64,000 nt of DNA. Source: CAVQBJ01 sp963724405. Lineage in GTDB: Bacteria > Actinomycetota > Thermoleophilia > Solirubrobacterales > Solirubrobacteraceae. Position 1 is the first letter of the stretch; each line of letters opens with the position of its first letter. The stretch lies in contig CAVRUQ010000011.1 in NCBI GenBank assembly GCA_963724405.1, positions 623,790 through 687,789 of the forward strand, read 5' to 3'. A program made the position numbers and the translations under genes. This document shows positions 27,241 through 36,530 of this stretch, piece by piece. The notes beneath the pieces are model-generated. The model did no database searches and had not been told where the DNA came from. It saw only the letters and a program-made list of their open reading frames with translations.

Positions 27241-27280
27241 AATCGCTTGAATCAGGCGGTGCTCGCTCACCTGGCGGCGT
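27241..27280 (+). promoter_or_regulatory. Island motif, copy 2
   Basis: AATCGCTTGAATCAGGCGG, seven bases, TCACCTGG then CGTGGGA. The dyad GGCGG-N7-TCACC is at 27255-27271. It starts 81 bp before the MFS start codon. Confidence 0.55.
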
Positions 27281-27321
27281 GGGAAGGTGAGCCCACATCG
27301 CCAAGCGAAAGTCGAGGCTCC

Positions 27322-28866
27322 ATGCCAACTCAAACCGTTCGTGACCCTAATCGCTGGGCGGTGCTCGCCTTGCTGAGCGTCGCGCAGCTGATGGTGGTGC
27401 TGGACGCGACAATCGTGACAGTCGCGTTGCCGTCGGCGCAGCGGGCGTTGCACTTCTCGAACGAGAATCGGCAGTGGGTGGTGACCGCGTATGCGCTGGC
27501 GTTCGGCAGCCTGCTGCTCGTCGGCGGCAAGGTGGGTGATCTGTTCGGCCGCAAGTGGGCATTGATCGCTGGATTGGTGGGGTTCTCGGGGGCGTCGGCG
27601 ATCGGTGGGTTGGCGCACTCATTCGGCGTGCTCGTCGCCGCGCGGGCGTTCCAGGGAGCGTTCGGCGCGCTGCTGGCACCCGCCGCGCTGTCGACGTTGA
27701 CGGTCACGTTCGCGGGGACCGCGGACTGGTCCCGGGCGTTCGGGATCTTCGGCGCGGTCGCCGGCGGCGCCGGCGCGCTTGGGCTGCTGCTCGGGGGTGT
27801 GCTGACGCAGGTGCTCTCCTGGCGATGGTGCCTGTACGTCAATCTCGTGATCGCGGTGCCCACAACGCTCGTGACGTTGCGCTTGCTCGTCAACCACAGG
27901 CCCCCCGCCCGCGCCCGGATCGACATTCCCGGCGTGCTCACCTGGACGTTGGGGCTGTTCGCGCTGGTGTTTGGCTTCTCCAACGCCGAGACGCACGGGT
28001 GGGGCGCCACGGCGACCATCGTCGCGCTCATCGCCAGCCCGCTGCTGCTGACCGCGTTCGTGCTGATCGAGCGCCGCGTCAAGTACCCGTTACTGCCGTT
28101 GCACATCGTGTGGGACCGCGCGCGTGGAGGGTCGTACGCCGCGCTCTTGGTGACTGGGGCCGGCATCTTCGCGGTGTTTCTGTTTCTGACCTACTTCCTG
28201 CAGCAGAATCTCGCCTTCTCGCCGCTCAAGACCGGCCTCGCGTTCCTGCCCCTGAGCGTCGTGCTGGTCATCACCTCGACGACCGTCCAGACTCGCGTCA
28301 TCCAACACACCGGCGTCAAACCGCTGGTGCTCCTCGGCATGGCGCTTGGGGTGGTCGGGATGCTTCTGTTCGCCCAGCTGACGCCCACCTCGAGCTTCGG
28401 CACCGGCGTCCTGCCGGGCCTGTTGGTCATCGGTGTCGCGATGGGCTGCATCTTCGCCCCGACGTTCTCGGCCGCGACACTCGGCGTGGCGCCAAACGAA
28501 GCGGGCATCGCGTCGGCCATGGTCAACACATCCCAGCAGGTAGGCGGCTCGATCGGCACTTCGCTGCTCTCGACGATCTACGCCAGCGCCGTCACTAGCT
28601 ACGTCGCGACCCACCTCCACATCAGAGGCCTCGCCGCCGCTGCGCAGGTTCACGGCGACACCACCGCGTTCTGGTGGGCCGCCGGGATCTTTGGCCTCGG
28701 GTTTGTGCTCGTGCTGCTGATCCTGCCCAGCCAATGCGAGGCCCGCACGGCAACGACCCTGACCGCCCTGGCGCGAAACGCGATCGGCCTTTGTGACCAC
28801 GACGAGACCGAAGGCGCGGCCGTCACAGACGGAGCGGGCGCCCCAGAGCCAGCCTTGGCGCCGTAG
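27322..28866 (+). CDS. MFS drug transporter, DHA2 (EmrB/QacA) family
   Basis: ATG 27322 gives a 514-aa protein with about 14 hydrophobic helices. The family signatures are LSVAQLMVVLDATIVTVALP in helix 1, GRKWALIAG between helices 2 and 3, and GGAGALGLLLGGVLTQVLSWRW (motif C) in helix 5. It is expected to export small hydrophobic compounds with proton antiport. A copy of the island motif precedes it and a LuxR/MalT-type regulator lies 1.3 kb downstream, suggesting coordinated expression with the catabolic genes. Confidence 0.92.
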   Translation: MPTQTVRDPNRWAVLALLSVAQLMVVLDATIVTVALPSAQRALHFSNENRQWVVTAYALAFGSLLLVGGKVGDLFGRKWALIAGLVGFSGASAIGGLAHSFGVLVAARAFQGAFGALLAPAALSTLTVTFAGTADWSRAFGIFGAVAGGAGALGLLLGGVLTQVLSWRWCLYVNLVIAVPTTLVTLRLLVNHRPPARARIDIPGVLTWTLGLFALVFGFSNAETHGWGATATIVALIASPLLLTAFVLIERRVKYPLLPLHIVWDRARGGSYAALLVTGAGIFAVFLFLTYFLQQNLAFSPLKTGLAFLPLSVVLVITSTTVQTRVIQHTGVKPLVLLGMALGVVGMLLFAQLTPTSSFGTGVLPGLLVIGVAMGCIFAPTFSAATLGVAPNEAGIASAMVNTSQQVGGSIGTSLLSTIYASAVTSYVATHLHIRGLAAAAQVHGDTTAFWWAAGIFGLGFVLVLLILPSQCEARTATTLTALARNAIGLCDHDETEGAAVTDGAGAPEPALAP

Positions 28867-28903
28867 AACCGCGCCGAAGGCCGTCTCGCCCCAGGGTACG
28901 GTG

Positions 28904-29814
28904 ATGGCCTTGCGTGCCTTCGTCTGCTCCCGCGACCATGTCGTGACTCGCCTCGACTGCGATGACGCGTCTGAGGCTCAGCCGGTGCTCGAGAGGGTCC
29001 CGGTCTGCTGCGTCGCCGCGGATCGCGATCGTTTGGTCATCTCCACGCAGGGCGCTGGGGCGCTTCTCAGCAGCGACGTCGGAGGGCGATGGGCAACGCA
29101 TAGCACTGCCCGAGCGGGACGTCTTGTCGGTTGTGATCGGCCGTGCGGACGGAACGCCCTACGTCGGCACCGAACCGAGTCGCCTGTTCGTCCTTCGCGA
29201 CGGTGCCGAATGGACAGAACTGGGGCGCTACCGAACATCCGCTCCCGCGAGCGCTGGAGCCTGTCGGCCAGGCCATGGACCCATCACGTCCGCTGGATCG
29301 CACTGGACCCGCATCGGCGGGAGCGGCTGCTGGTCGCCATCGAGCTGGGCGGCGTGATGCCGAGCGAAGACGCCGGCAAGAGCTTGAGCACCACCGTCCC
29401 AGCGCGAAGCGTGACGCTCACGCGATCACGGGCGTCCCCTCGCGGACGGACGGGCGTACGACGGCGCCGCGTGGAGCGTGGACGGCGGACGAAGCTGGAC
29501 GGCGCTCGATGCGGCAAGTGAACTCGGCTACTGCTGGACGCTCGCCGCCGACCCCACGATCCGGCCGCTGGAACGTCTCCGTCGCGCCCGGACCTCGTGA
29601 GGCCCATTGGGCAGGGCGAGCGCACGAACGCCCTCTAGCTGGGACGGGGACGCTTGCGCGAGCTGCCCGTGCCCGGCAAGTCGATGCCGTACACGCTCGC
29701 TGCCCTGGCGGACGGTCTCGTCTGCGGTATGGCCGACGGCGGCTGCTGCGCCGCCCCGATCGCGGCGAGAGCTGGCGATGGCGATCTGCGCGAGCCTCAG
29801 ACAGCATGCGGTGA
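28904..29814 (+). pseudogene. BNR-repeat sialidase-like protein, heavily frameshifted
   Basis: Fragments in three frames follow the order of a BNR/Asp-box beta-propeller: GTPYVGTEPSRLFVLRDGAEW, RPWTHHVRWIALDPHRRERL with LVAIELGGVMPSEDAGKS, WNVSVAPGPREAHWAGRA, ELPVPGKSMPYTLAALADGL and PDRGESWRWRSARA. At least five frame changes are needed, so no product is possible. The intact ancestor would resemble exo-alpha-sialidase-like or photosystem-stability-factor-like proteins common in actinobacteria. Confidence 0.65.
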
Positions 29815-30057
29815 GCGGTTATCGCCCGATTCAGGCGGTTTCGGTCTCGCGCAGATTTGCCGGAGTTCGAGCAGTTCGAGACCGAGCGCCTCGATCTGGG
29901 CAACGACGCCGAACAACGCGGAGCGATCCTCGAGCAAACCGGTGAGCACGGTCTCGCTGCCTTTGAGCTCGGACACCATCGTCGGAAAGGCCGACAGGGC
30001 GGTCGCGCCGAGTCGCCCCTTTATCCGGATCGAGTACAAGCCGGGCGATGTCGTCAC
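29797..30057 (-). CDS. Small protein of an uncharacterised actinobacterial family
   Basis: This 86-aa product uses a GTG start. It reads GLYSIRIKGRLGATALSAFP, then a strand TVLTGLLEDRSALFGVVAQI, then EALGLELLELRQI. I recognise the pattern (YxIRIxGxL...T.L.GxLxDQxALxGxLxxIxxLGL.LLxVRR) from short actinobacterial proteins often encoded next to regulators or transporters; function is unknown. The last 20 residues are extra and overlap a copy of the island motif. It is immediately downstream of the LuxR-type regulator gene on the same strand's far side, separated by about 90 bases. Confidence 0.6.
   Translation of the reverse strand: MTTSPGLYSIRIKGRLGATALSAFPTMVSELKGSETVLTGLLEDRSALFGVVAQIEALGLELLELRQICARPKPPESGDNRSPHAV
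29800..29840 (-). promoter_or_regulatory. Island motif, copy 3 (minus strand)
   Basis: Minus strand: AACCGCCTGAATCGGGCGA, seven bases, TCACCGC. The dyad is at 29810-29826. Unlike the other copies it faces no clear start codon and overlaps the 3' end of the small gene at 29797. Confidence 0.45.
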
Positions 30058-30147
30058 GAGATCATCGTGCAGCTGGACCTAGTGAGCCGGCGACGCCAGA
30101 ATCGAGTGATTGTGCGCGCGACACGGCTCGCGCTACGTCAGCGATGT

Positions 30148-32862
30148 TTAGCGGCGCCCGGTTGAGAGGAGCCGCAGGTCGCGCGCGACTGCAACCGCGG
30201 AAGAGCGATCGCGCGCACCGAGCTTGGAGTAAATGTTGCGGATGTGCGTGTTTACCGTGTTGATGGAGACGTACAGCTCTCCCGCGATCTCGGGCCGCGT
30301 CAGGTTTGTCGGCAGGTATCGCAGCACGCGCAGCTCGCTCGGGCTGAGCTCCTCTGGTTGGGAGAGGCTTTCTCGATCGACGCTCGGAGCCGGTTCGCCT
30401 CGCAGCAGGTCGACGATGTCGGCGCGTAGGGCGCCGTGAGCCGTTTCGTGACGTGGTAGCGCGTCGAGTAGTTCTTCGGCTCTGGTCATGGCAAACGAGA
30501 ACATCAGCCGGTCCGGCTCGGCGGCTGCGAGCGCTGACTCGGCCGCGGCAGCGGCGGCTTTTCGATCGCCCAGAGATAGGTGCGCGATCCCAGCGAGCAG
30601 ATGCGTTTCAACGAGCGTGAACGTAGGAACGACCGGGGGCGTGATGTCCAACACACCACCGAGGGCATCCAATGCCGCAGCGGGGTCCCCCTCCTCTAGG
30701 GAGATCACCGCGCGAGCGTTGTGAGCGGCACCCATTTGCCCGTCGTAGATGGGGCCGATTTGGCCGGGCTCGGGGGAGAATTCGGCGAGGGTTGCGCGCG
30801 CCTCGTCTGGCATCCCGAGGCGGGCCTGCGTGGCCGCGAGCCATCCGGTGATGCGCGGCGCGAGAGCGTGCACACCTGTGAGTAGCGATTGCGCCTGCGC
30901 TGCCGCCGTGAATTCCTCGAGTGCCGGTTGATGTTGCCCACGACCGGCGTGCAGCATGCCCGTCGCCACGTGCAGAAGCACTGCGGTGGCTGGGTCAACG
31001 TGTGGATCGGCGACCTCCCAGGCGCGGCGTAGCCAGCGCTCCCCCGCGTCGAACTCGCCCATCCAGATTGCCATGCCGCCAACCGCCCCGAACGCGGGCG
31101 CGAGTATCGGCCGATCGTCCAAGCCGTAGCGCTCGGCCAGGGCCACCGCCTGACGGCCGCGCTCGCGTGCGGTCGCGACCGAGGTCTGCCTTGACGGGAA
31201 ACCTAGATGCGCGCGACACGCGACCTCTAGGTACGGTCGGCCGATCATCTGGGCGAGTGCGGCTCCTTCGGAGAGGTGCCGCTCAGCGTCAGCGAGTCGC
31301 CCGGACCACATCTCGACGATCCCGAGATTCAGCAGCGCGACTCCTCGCAGCTCACTGCCCATCGCGATCTGATCTGGCGAGCCGTCTGAGATCGAAGCAT
31401 CGAGCAGATTCACTTGCTCGATTACTTCACTGAACTGACCACTGCGCCGTGCGATTCCCAGCCGCAGTGACGCGATTGCCACCGCGAGGCGGCGGCGGCG
31501 AGCCGGTGGAGCGCTCTGGACGTAGGACTCGGCCAGCGCCAGCTGAGCTGCGGCTTCCTCCAGCCGTCCCTGGTTCAGCTCATTTGCCGCGTGAGCTAGC
31601 GCCAGGTCAGGATGATCGGCTGATGCGCCCCCAGGAAACAGCTGCAGCACTGCGCCGATTGTTCCCGCCTGCCCGTCGAGGACCCACCTGAATGAGTGGT
31701 CTGCGACGAGCCGGGCGGCATCGGGCCAGTCGCCTGCCGCGAGCGTGTGCCGCACTGCGTCGACAACCTCCCCGTGGTCAGCGAACCACTGGGCGGCCCG
31801 GCGGTGGAGGTCAGGAACCTCATCGGCCATCGTTCGGCGGAGCTCCAGGCGGAGGAAGTCCGCGAGCAGCTGGTGGTAGCGGAACCAGGTGCGCTGGGCG
31901 TCGAGCGACACTACAAACGCGTTGGCTTCCTCCAGTTTCAGCAGCATCTGCTCCGAGCCCGAGCGGTCTGCCAGCAGGTCGGCGAGTTCACCGTTCATCC
32001 GGTCGACAAGCGAGGTTCGCAACAGCATGCCCTGAACCTCGCTCGGTTGGCGTTCGAGCATCTCGGCGATTAGGTACTCGCCAATCGCCCGGTCGGTGCC
32101 CGAGAACTCAGCCACGAAGCGCTCGGGGTCAGGGTGACCGCTGAGGGAGATCACTGCTAAGCGCAAGCCAGCCGCCCAACCCTCCGTGCGCTGGTACAAC
32201 GCGGTCGCAGCGGCGTCAGAAAGACTTATCTCGGACGCAGCGAGTAGTTTGCGCGTCTCGCTCTCGGTGAATCGAAGATCGCCGGCCCGGATCTCGGCGA
32301 CCTCGTCGGCAAGCCTGAGCTGGGGCAGCTTGATCGGCGGATCTCGGCGAGACGACAACACCACGTGCGTAGAGCTCGGCACAAGCGCGAGCAAATCCTC
32401 GAGCTGCGTGAGCGCCTCAGGCGACCGCAGCTCGTGGAGATCGTCGATGATCAGCACGATCGGTTCGACCTGCTCCGCGAACTCCGAAAGGACCAAGTCG
32501 ACCACCTGATCGCTCTCGAGCGTAGCGGAGGCCGCAGGTTGGGTCCCGGGATCGATCGAGCTGGTCGGGCTGCGGATCGCGTCCAGGACGCCCGACCAGA
32601 AGCGCTGCGGATCCTGCTCGTCGCGGTCGACCGACACGAACGCGACGCCACGCGTGTTGGCCGATCGGTCAGCCCAGGCACGCAACAGCGAGGTCTTCCC
32701 ACTCCCCGGCGGTGCCGAGATGACCGTCACCCGCCTCGTCACAGCGCGGTCCAGCAGTTGGAGGAGCTCATCTCTATCGAGCAGGCCCACGGTGACCGCA
32801 ACGTCTCTCAAGATCGGCTGCTGCGGGTGCGCCACGTGCTGTCTCATCGTCACGCTGGTCAT
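30148..32862 (-). CDS. LuxR-family regulator of the MalT/LAL type
   Basis: The 904-aa protein is a large ATP-binding LuxR regulator. The Walker A is APPGSGKT (50-57) and the Walker B-like strand is EPIVLIIDDLHEL. A helical repeat region follows at about 350-800 (TPR-like, for example RPYLEVACRAHLGFPS), and a C-terminal GerE helix-turn-helix (about 840-904) reads LSPSELRVLRYLPTNLTRPE with NTVNTHIRNIYSKLGARDRS. MalT-type proteins activate transcription after binding an inducer and ATP. It is divergent from the GMC oxidoreductase, and the only large regulator in the island, so it is the best candidate for control of the catabolic genes. Confidence 0.92.
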   Translation of the reverse strand: MTSVTMRQHVAHPQQPILRDVAVTVGLLDRDELLQLLDRAVTRRVTVISAPPGSGKTSLLRAWADRSANTRGVAFVSVDRDEQDPQRFWSGVLDAIRSPTSSIDPGTQPAASATLESDQVVDLVLSEFAEQVEPIVLIIDDLHELRSPEALTQLEDLLALVPSSTHVVLSSRRDPPIKLPQLRLADEVAEIRAGDLRFTESETRKLLAASEISLSDAAATALYQRTEGWAAGLRLAVISLSGHPDPERFVAEFSGTDRAIGEYLIAEMLERQPSEVQGMLLRTSLVDRMNGELADLLADRSGSEQMLLKLEEANAFVVSLDAQRTWFRYHQLLADFLRLELRRTMADEVPDLHRRAAQWFADHGEVVDAVRHTLAAGDWPDAARLVADHSFRWVLDGQAGTIGAVLQLFPGGASADHPDLALAHAANELNQGRLEEAAAQLALAESYVQSAPPARRRRLAVAIASLRLGIARRSGQFSEVIEQVNLLDASISDGSPDQIAMGSELRGVALLNLGIVEMWSGRLADAERHLSEGAALAQMIGRPYLEVACRAHLGFPSRQTSVATARERGRQAVALAERYGLDDRPILAPAFGAVGGMAIWMGEFDAGERWLRRAWEVADPHVDPATAVLLHVATGMLHAGRGQHQPALEEFTAAAQAQSLLTGVHALAPRITGWLAATQARLGMPDEARATLAEFSPEPGQIGPIYDGQMGAAHNARAVISLEEGDPAAALDALGGVLDITPPVVPTFTLVETHLLAGIAHLSLGDRKAAAAAAESALAAAEPDRLMFSFAMTRAEELLDALPRHETAHGALRADIVDLLRGEPAPSVDRESLSQPEELSPSELRVLRYLPTNLTRPEIAGELYVSINTVNTHIRNIYSKLGARDRSSAVAVARDLRLLSTGRR

Positions 32863-33098
32863 GATGTGCCCACGGTCGATTCCTTCGGTTAGCTTAGTAG
32901 CCCGGTCATAGCTGGCTTGCTCGTATACGGGATGGCTCCGTAGCGAGCCGAGCCGTGGACGGCCGGATCGAGGCGAGCGCCTCTCCGGACGCTCGGCCAG
33001 CGGCGGCTACGAAATGAGTCGCCGCCGGTTGCGGGCGGCATGGCAGGTCTCGATGCCGATCGCCGCGCGGCGCTGTTCGTAACGGCCGACAACTGCTG

Positions 33099-33140
33099 AA
33101 TCACCGGGATCTGGCGATGGCGCGTCACCCGTGCGCTGGC
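33099..33140 (+). promoter_or_regulatory. Island motif, copy 4
   Basis: AATCACCGGGATCTGGCGA, seven bases, TCACCCG then CGCTGG. The dyad is at 33113-33129, starting 85 bp before the GMC oxidoreductase ATG, in the gap divergent from the LuxR/MalT-type regulator. Confidence 0.55.
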
Positions 33141-33183
33141 GACGATCTCGTGCGTAAGCCATCGACCCGAGGAGACGAAGTCC

Positions 33184-34755
33184 ATGTCCGATCTCAGGAA
33201 CGGTCGCGCCGGTCACGCTGACGTCGTCATTGTGGGCGGCGGCTCAGCGGGCGGCGTCCTCGCCAGCCGCCTCAGCGAAGACCCAACCCGCTCGGTCCTG
33301 CTGCTGGAGGCAGGCACAGCCTACGGCGTCGATGGGTATCCCGACGACCTGCGGGACGCGGCACACGTGCCGGCCAACCCCGAGCACGAGTGGGGCTACA
33401 CGGCCCGCGGTGGAGCTGCCTCCCCCGAGCTTGATGCCGCCCGCGCGAAGGTGCTCGGCGGCTGCTCGGCCCACAACGCCACCGTGGCGATGCGCGCACG
33501 ACCGAGCGATATCCGCGACTGGCACCGTCATGGCCTAGACGATTGGACGATCGAGGACGTCGATCAGACGTACCGGGAGATGGAGAACACGCCCGACGGC
33601 GATGACGCCTACCACGGGCGCACGGGACCGTTCCCGATACGACACCAGAAATACGACGATCTGACCACCTCGCTGCGTGGGTTCATCGACGCGACCGCGG
33701 CCGAGGGGTTCCCTCGAGTCGAGGACTTCAACGGGCCGAATCCGACCGGCGTCGGTGGCTACCCGGTCAACGTGATCGACGGCGTGCGACAGAACACCGC
33801 GCTCGTCTATCTCACCGAGGAGGTTCGCAACCGCCCGAACCTCAAGATCTCAGGCGATGTAGTTGTGGATCGCGTTCTGTTCGACCAGCGCCGCGCGATC
33901 GGCGTTGTCGCGGCAAGCGGCGCTGAGATCCCAGCCGGCGAGGTGATCCTCTCGTCCGGCACCTACGGGAGCCCGGCGATACTGCTGCGGTCCGGCGTCG
34001 GCCCGGCGGCTGATCTTGTGGAACTCGGCATCGACGTCGTGGCCGACCTGCCCGTCGGGCAACACCTCCAAGACCAGCCCTTCTACTACAACGGCTACGC
34101 CCTGAAAACAGATGCGCTTGACATGCGGCCGGCAGTCGGCGCCCTGCTGTGGACGCGGTCCAGCGCGGCCCGCGACGATCAGCTGGACACGCACATCGCG
34201 GTGACGCACCTACTGCCTCCGGAATACAGCCCGACCGGCGGAGCGATCTCGCTGAGCGTCGCCGTCGTCAAGCCCGACTCCCGCGGAACCCTCACCCTAG
34301 GTAGTCGCGACCCGCGCGAGCAGCCTGAGATCGACTGCAACTTCCTGGCCGAGGGCAGGGACGCCCGCCGAATGCTCGACGGAGTGAAGCTGGCCCGCCG
34401 GATCGGCCGCAATCCGGCGCTCGCTCAGTTCCTCGAGTTCGAGATCTTGCCCGGCGACGATGTCGCGGACGACCAGCTGGCCGACGTGATCGCCTCGAAC
34501 CTGGCTTCCTACGGCCACCCGGTCGCGACCGCGCCGATGGGCGGCCCCGACGATCCGTGGTCGGTCGTGGACTCCCATGGTGCGGTCAAGGGGATCGACG
34601 GACTGCGTGTCATCGACGCATCGATCATGCCGGTCGTTGTATCAGTGGCGCTGAACCCCACGACGATCATGATCGCCGAGCGGATCGCGAAGACGGTCTA
34701 CGGAAGTGAGCCTGGGCCGCTCCACCGCGGGGTTCAAGTGGCTGCGACAGCTTGA
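33184..34755 (+). CDS. GMC family FAD-dependent oxidoreductase
   Basis: This 523-aa protein has the N-terminal FAD-binding GGGSAGG (18-24) in VVIVGGGSAGGVLASRLSED, the GMC signature KVLGGCSAHNATVAMRA, VILSSGTYGSPAILLRSGVG, and the C-terminal active-site region SYGHPVATAPMG...LRVIDASIMPVVVSVALNPT. Members oxidise alcohols such as choline, sugars or terpenoid alcohols. GAGGAG sits eight bases before the ATG. It leads a run of plus-strand genes (34.7-41.1 kb), preceded by an island motif. Confidence 0.92.
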   Translation: MSDLRNGRAGHADVVIVGGGSAGGVLASRLSEDPTRSVLLLEAGTAYGVDGYPDDLRDAAHVPANPEHEWGYTARGGAASPELDAARAKVLGGCSAHNATVAMRARPSDIRDWHRHGLDDWTIEDVDQTYREMENTPDGDDAYHGRTGPFPIRHQKYDDLTTSLRGFIDATAAEGFPRVEDFNGPNPTGVGGYPVNVIDGVRQNTALVYLTEEVRNRPNLKISGDVVVDRVLFDQRRAIGVVAASGAEIPAGEVILSSGTYGSPAILLRSGVGPAADLVELGIDVVADLPVGQHLQDQPFYYNGYALKTDALDMRPAVGALLWTRSSAARDDQLDTHIAVTHLLPPEYSPTGGAISLSVAVVKPDSRGTLTLGSRDPREQPEIDCNFLAEGRDARRMLDGVKLARRIGRNPALAQFLEFEILPGDDVADDQLADVIASNLASYGHPVATAPMGGPDDPWSVVDSHGAVKGIDGLRVIDASIMPVVVSVALNPTTIMIAERIAKTVYGSEPGPLHRGVQVAATA

Positions 34756-35183
34756 GCGCCCGACTGAGTCCCGTGCGTTCGTCAGACACCGAGGAGATCG
34801 CGATCGTCGGCATCCAGGCGCGCGAAGCACGCGAGCTGGCCCTCGCCGCGAAGGCGGTCGGCCTTGCGGTCCGCCCGCTCGCGTTCGGGAGCCCTCTGGC
34901 TGAGGCGGCACTTGCGGCGCATGCGCCGGGGAGCGTACGGCGGCCGGCGACGATCGTCGCCGGCCGCTACAGCCTGCAACGGCCTGCGTTCGGCGCCGTG
35001 CTCGAATGCATCGAGGTGGTGCGCGGAGCCCGCCAGACGCGTCCCGCCGCGTGCGTCGTGCTGGCCGCCACCGCAGACCGCGACGGCCAGGCGCGATGGC
35101 GCGCTGCGGGTCCCTCTCGAGACGACCCTCTAGTCGCGCATACCCATTTCCTTCCGATCGGAGATCATCATGAAGCTAAATAA
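34752..35183 (+). CDS. Unrecognised 143-aa protein
   Basis: The frame starts at a TTG overlapping the GMC stop (TTGA); a GTG at 34773 is an alternative. It reads EEIAIVGIQAREARELALAA then KAVGLAVRPLAFGSPLAEAA, with coding-like composition, alanine-rich helices and a hydrophobic strand AACVVLAATADRD. No family is recognised. It overlaps the following SDR start by 14 bases, which supports translation in the same operon. Confidence 0.5.
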   Translation: MSARLSPVRSSDTEEIAIVGIQAREARELALAAKAVGLAVRPLAFGSPLAEAALAAHAPGSVRRPATIVAGRYSLQRPAFGAVLECIEVVRGARQTRPAACVVLAATADRDGQARWRAAGPSRDDPLVAHTHFLPIGDHHEAK

Positions 35184-35910
35184 CAGCGTCGCGCTGGTTA
35201 CCGGCTCGACCAGTGGGATCGGCGCTGCGACGGCGCGGGCGCTGGCTGGAGAGGGAGCACACGTGATCGTCGCCGGCCGCGCCCAAGGGCGCGGGGAGTC
35301 GGTCGTGGAGTCGATTCGCTCGCAGGGCGGGGTGGCGGACTTCATCGCCGCGGCCCTGAGGGACGAAAGCTCGGCGCGAATGCTGGCGGCGGCCGCGCTG
35401 GAGATCGCCGGCCGGGTCGACATCCTCGTCAACGACGCGGGGATCGGCGTGTTCGGCCCGACGGCCTCAACGACAGAAGAGGAGTTCGATGACACGTACT
35501 TCGTGAACGTCAAGATCCCGTTCTTCCTCGTAGCCGCTCTCGCGCCGGCGATGGCCGAACGGGGCGAGGGTGTGATCGTGAACATCTCGACGATGGCCGC
35601 CGGATTCGGACAGGTCGGCGCGGCGCTCTACGGCTCGAGCAAAGCTGCGCTCAGTCTCCTGACCAAGGCCTGGGCCGCTGAATTCGGTCCCAGCGGGATC
35701 CGGGTCAACGCCGTATCCCCGGGCCCCACGCGAACCGAGGGCACAGAGTTCATGCGCGACGCGCTCGACCAGCAGGCTGCCGGTGCGCCAGCCGGTCGGG
35801 TGGCTTCCCCGCAGGAGATCGCTAACACGGTCCTTTTCCTGGCGTCGGACGCCGCCAGCTTCGTCCAAGGCGCTGTGCTCCCGGTCGACGGTGGCCGCTC
35901 CGCCGTGTGA
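35170..35910 (+). CDS. Short-chain dehydrogenase/reductase
   Basis: The 246-aa classical SDR has VALVTGSTSGIGAATARALA for NAD(P), NDAGIGVFGP, the serine strand VIVNISTMAAGFG, the catalytic YGSSK in GAALYGSSKAALSLLTKAWA, and the C-terminal FLASDAASFVQGAVLPVDGG. All catalytic residues are present, unlike the SDR-like protein at 26489. It should oxidise or reduce a hydroxyl/keto group in the pathway that includes the upstream GMC oxidase. Confidence 0.93.
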   Translation: MKLNNSVALVTGSTSGIGAATARALAGEGAHVIVAGRAQGRGESVVESIRSQGGVADFIAAALRDESSARMLAAAALEIAGRVDILVNDAGIGVFGPTASTTEEEFDDTYFVNVKIPFFLVAALAPAMAERGEGVIVNISTMAAGFGQVGAALYGSSKAALSLLTKAWAAEFGPSGIRVNAVSPGPTRTEGTEFMRDALDQQAAGAPAGRVASPQEIANTVLFLASDAASFVQGAVLPVDGGRSAV

Positions 35911-35949
35911 ACTCCAGGCCGGGACGAGGGGGACCACGATCGGGGCGTA

Positions 35950-35992
35950 GATCACCCGGATCAGGCGACGACGGCTCACCTGATCCGTTGGG
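35950..35992 (+). promoter_or_regulatory. Island motif, copy 5
   Basis: GATCACCCGGATCAGGCGA, seven bases, TCACCTGATCC, then TTGGGA. The dyad is at 35964-35980; here the outer arms GGATCAGG/CCTGATCC also form a perfect inverted repeat. It starts 83 bp before the SnoaL-like ATG. Confidence 0.6.
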
Positions 35993-36032
35993 AGGTTGTG
36001 GAGGTGAACACGACCGCAAGCGAGGGAACAAG

Positions 36033-36485
36033 ATGACAAACGAAGAGTTCGTCCGCCACGCATACGACCTCGCGGAGATCAAGGACATCCAGGGGTGGAT
36101 CGACTGCTTCACGCCCGACGGCGTCTTCGTCGACAACTCCGTTGGGGTGACCTACACCGGTCCGGCGGAAGTCGCCAAGCCAGTCGAATACTACGGTGCG
36201 GCCTTCTCAGACATGCACCGTGAGCTCTACGACATCTACGTCAGCGGTGACGTGGTCATCGTGCAGCTCGCGCTGCAGGGTACACACGACGGGGCGCTAA
36301 ATCTCCCCTTCGGCATGCTGCCTGCGACCGGCAAGCGCATGGACGCGCCCTGCTGTGACATGTTCAAGCTCGCCGACGGCAAGCTCCAGCGGTTCGATTG
36401 CTACCCGGAGGGCAGCGTCATCTTGAGTCAGTTGGGTGTGCTGGGGAACCTCGACGCGGTTCTGCAGCCGCACGTCACCGTCTAG
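36033..36485 (+). CDS. SnoaL/NTF2-like protein A
   Basis: ATG 36033 (GAGGGA upstream) gives 150 aa beginning MTNEEFVRHAYDLAEIKDIQ, with GWIDCFTPDGVFVDNS, the SnoaL-like polyketide-cyclase/NTF2 cone start. DMHRELYDIYVSGDVVIVQL and a polar pocket with Cys-Cys-Asp (APCCDMF) follow. Members act as ligand-binding isomerases, cyclases or hydrolases without cofactor. It lies directly before the isochorismatase-like gene in the operon. Confidence 0.82.
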   Translation: MTNEEFVRHAYDLAEIKDIQGWIDCFTPDGVFVDNSVGVTYTGPAEVAKPVEYYGAAFSDMHRELYDIYVSGDVVIVQLALQGTHDGALNLPFGMLPATGKRMDAPCCDMFKLADGKLQRFDCYPEGSVILSQLGVLGNLDAVLQPHVTV

Positions 36486-36530
36486 CTGCTGAGCAGCTCA
36501 TCGCCTCAAACACAAAGGAAGCTCTACCTG

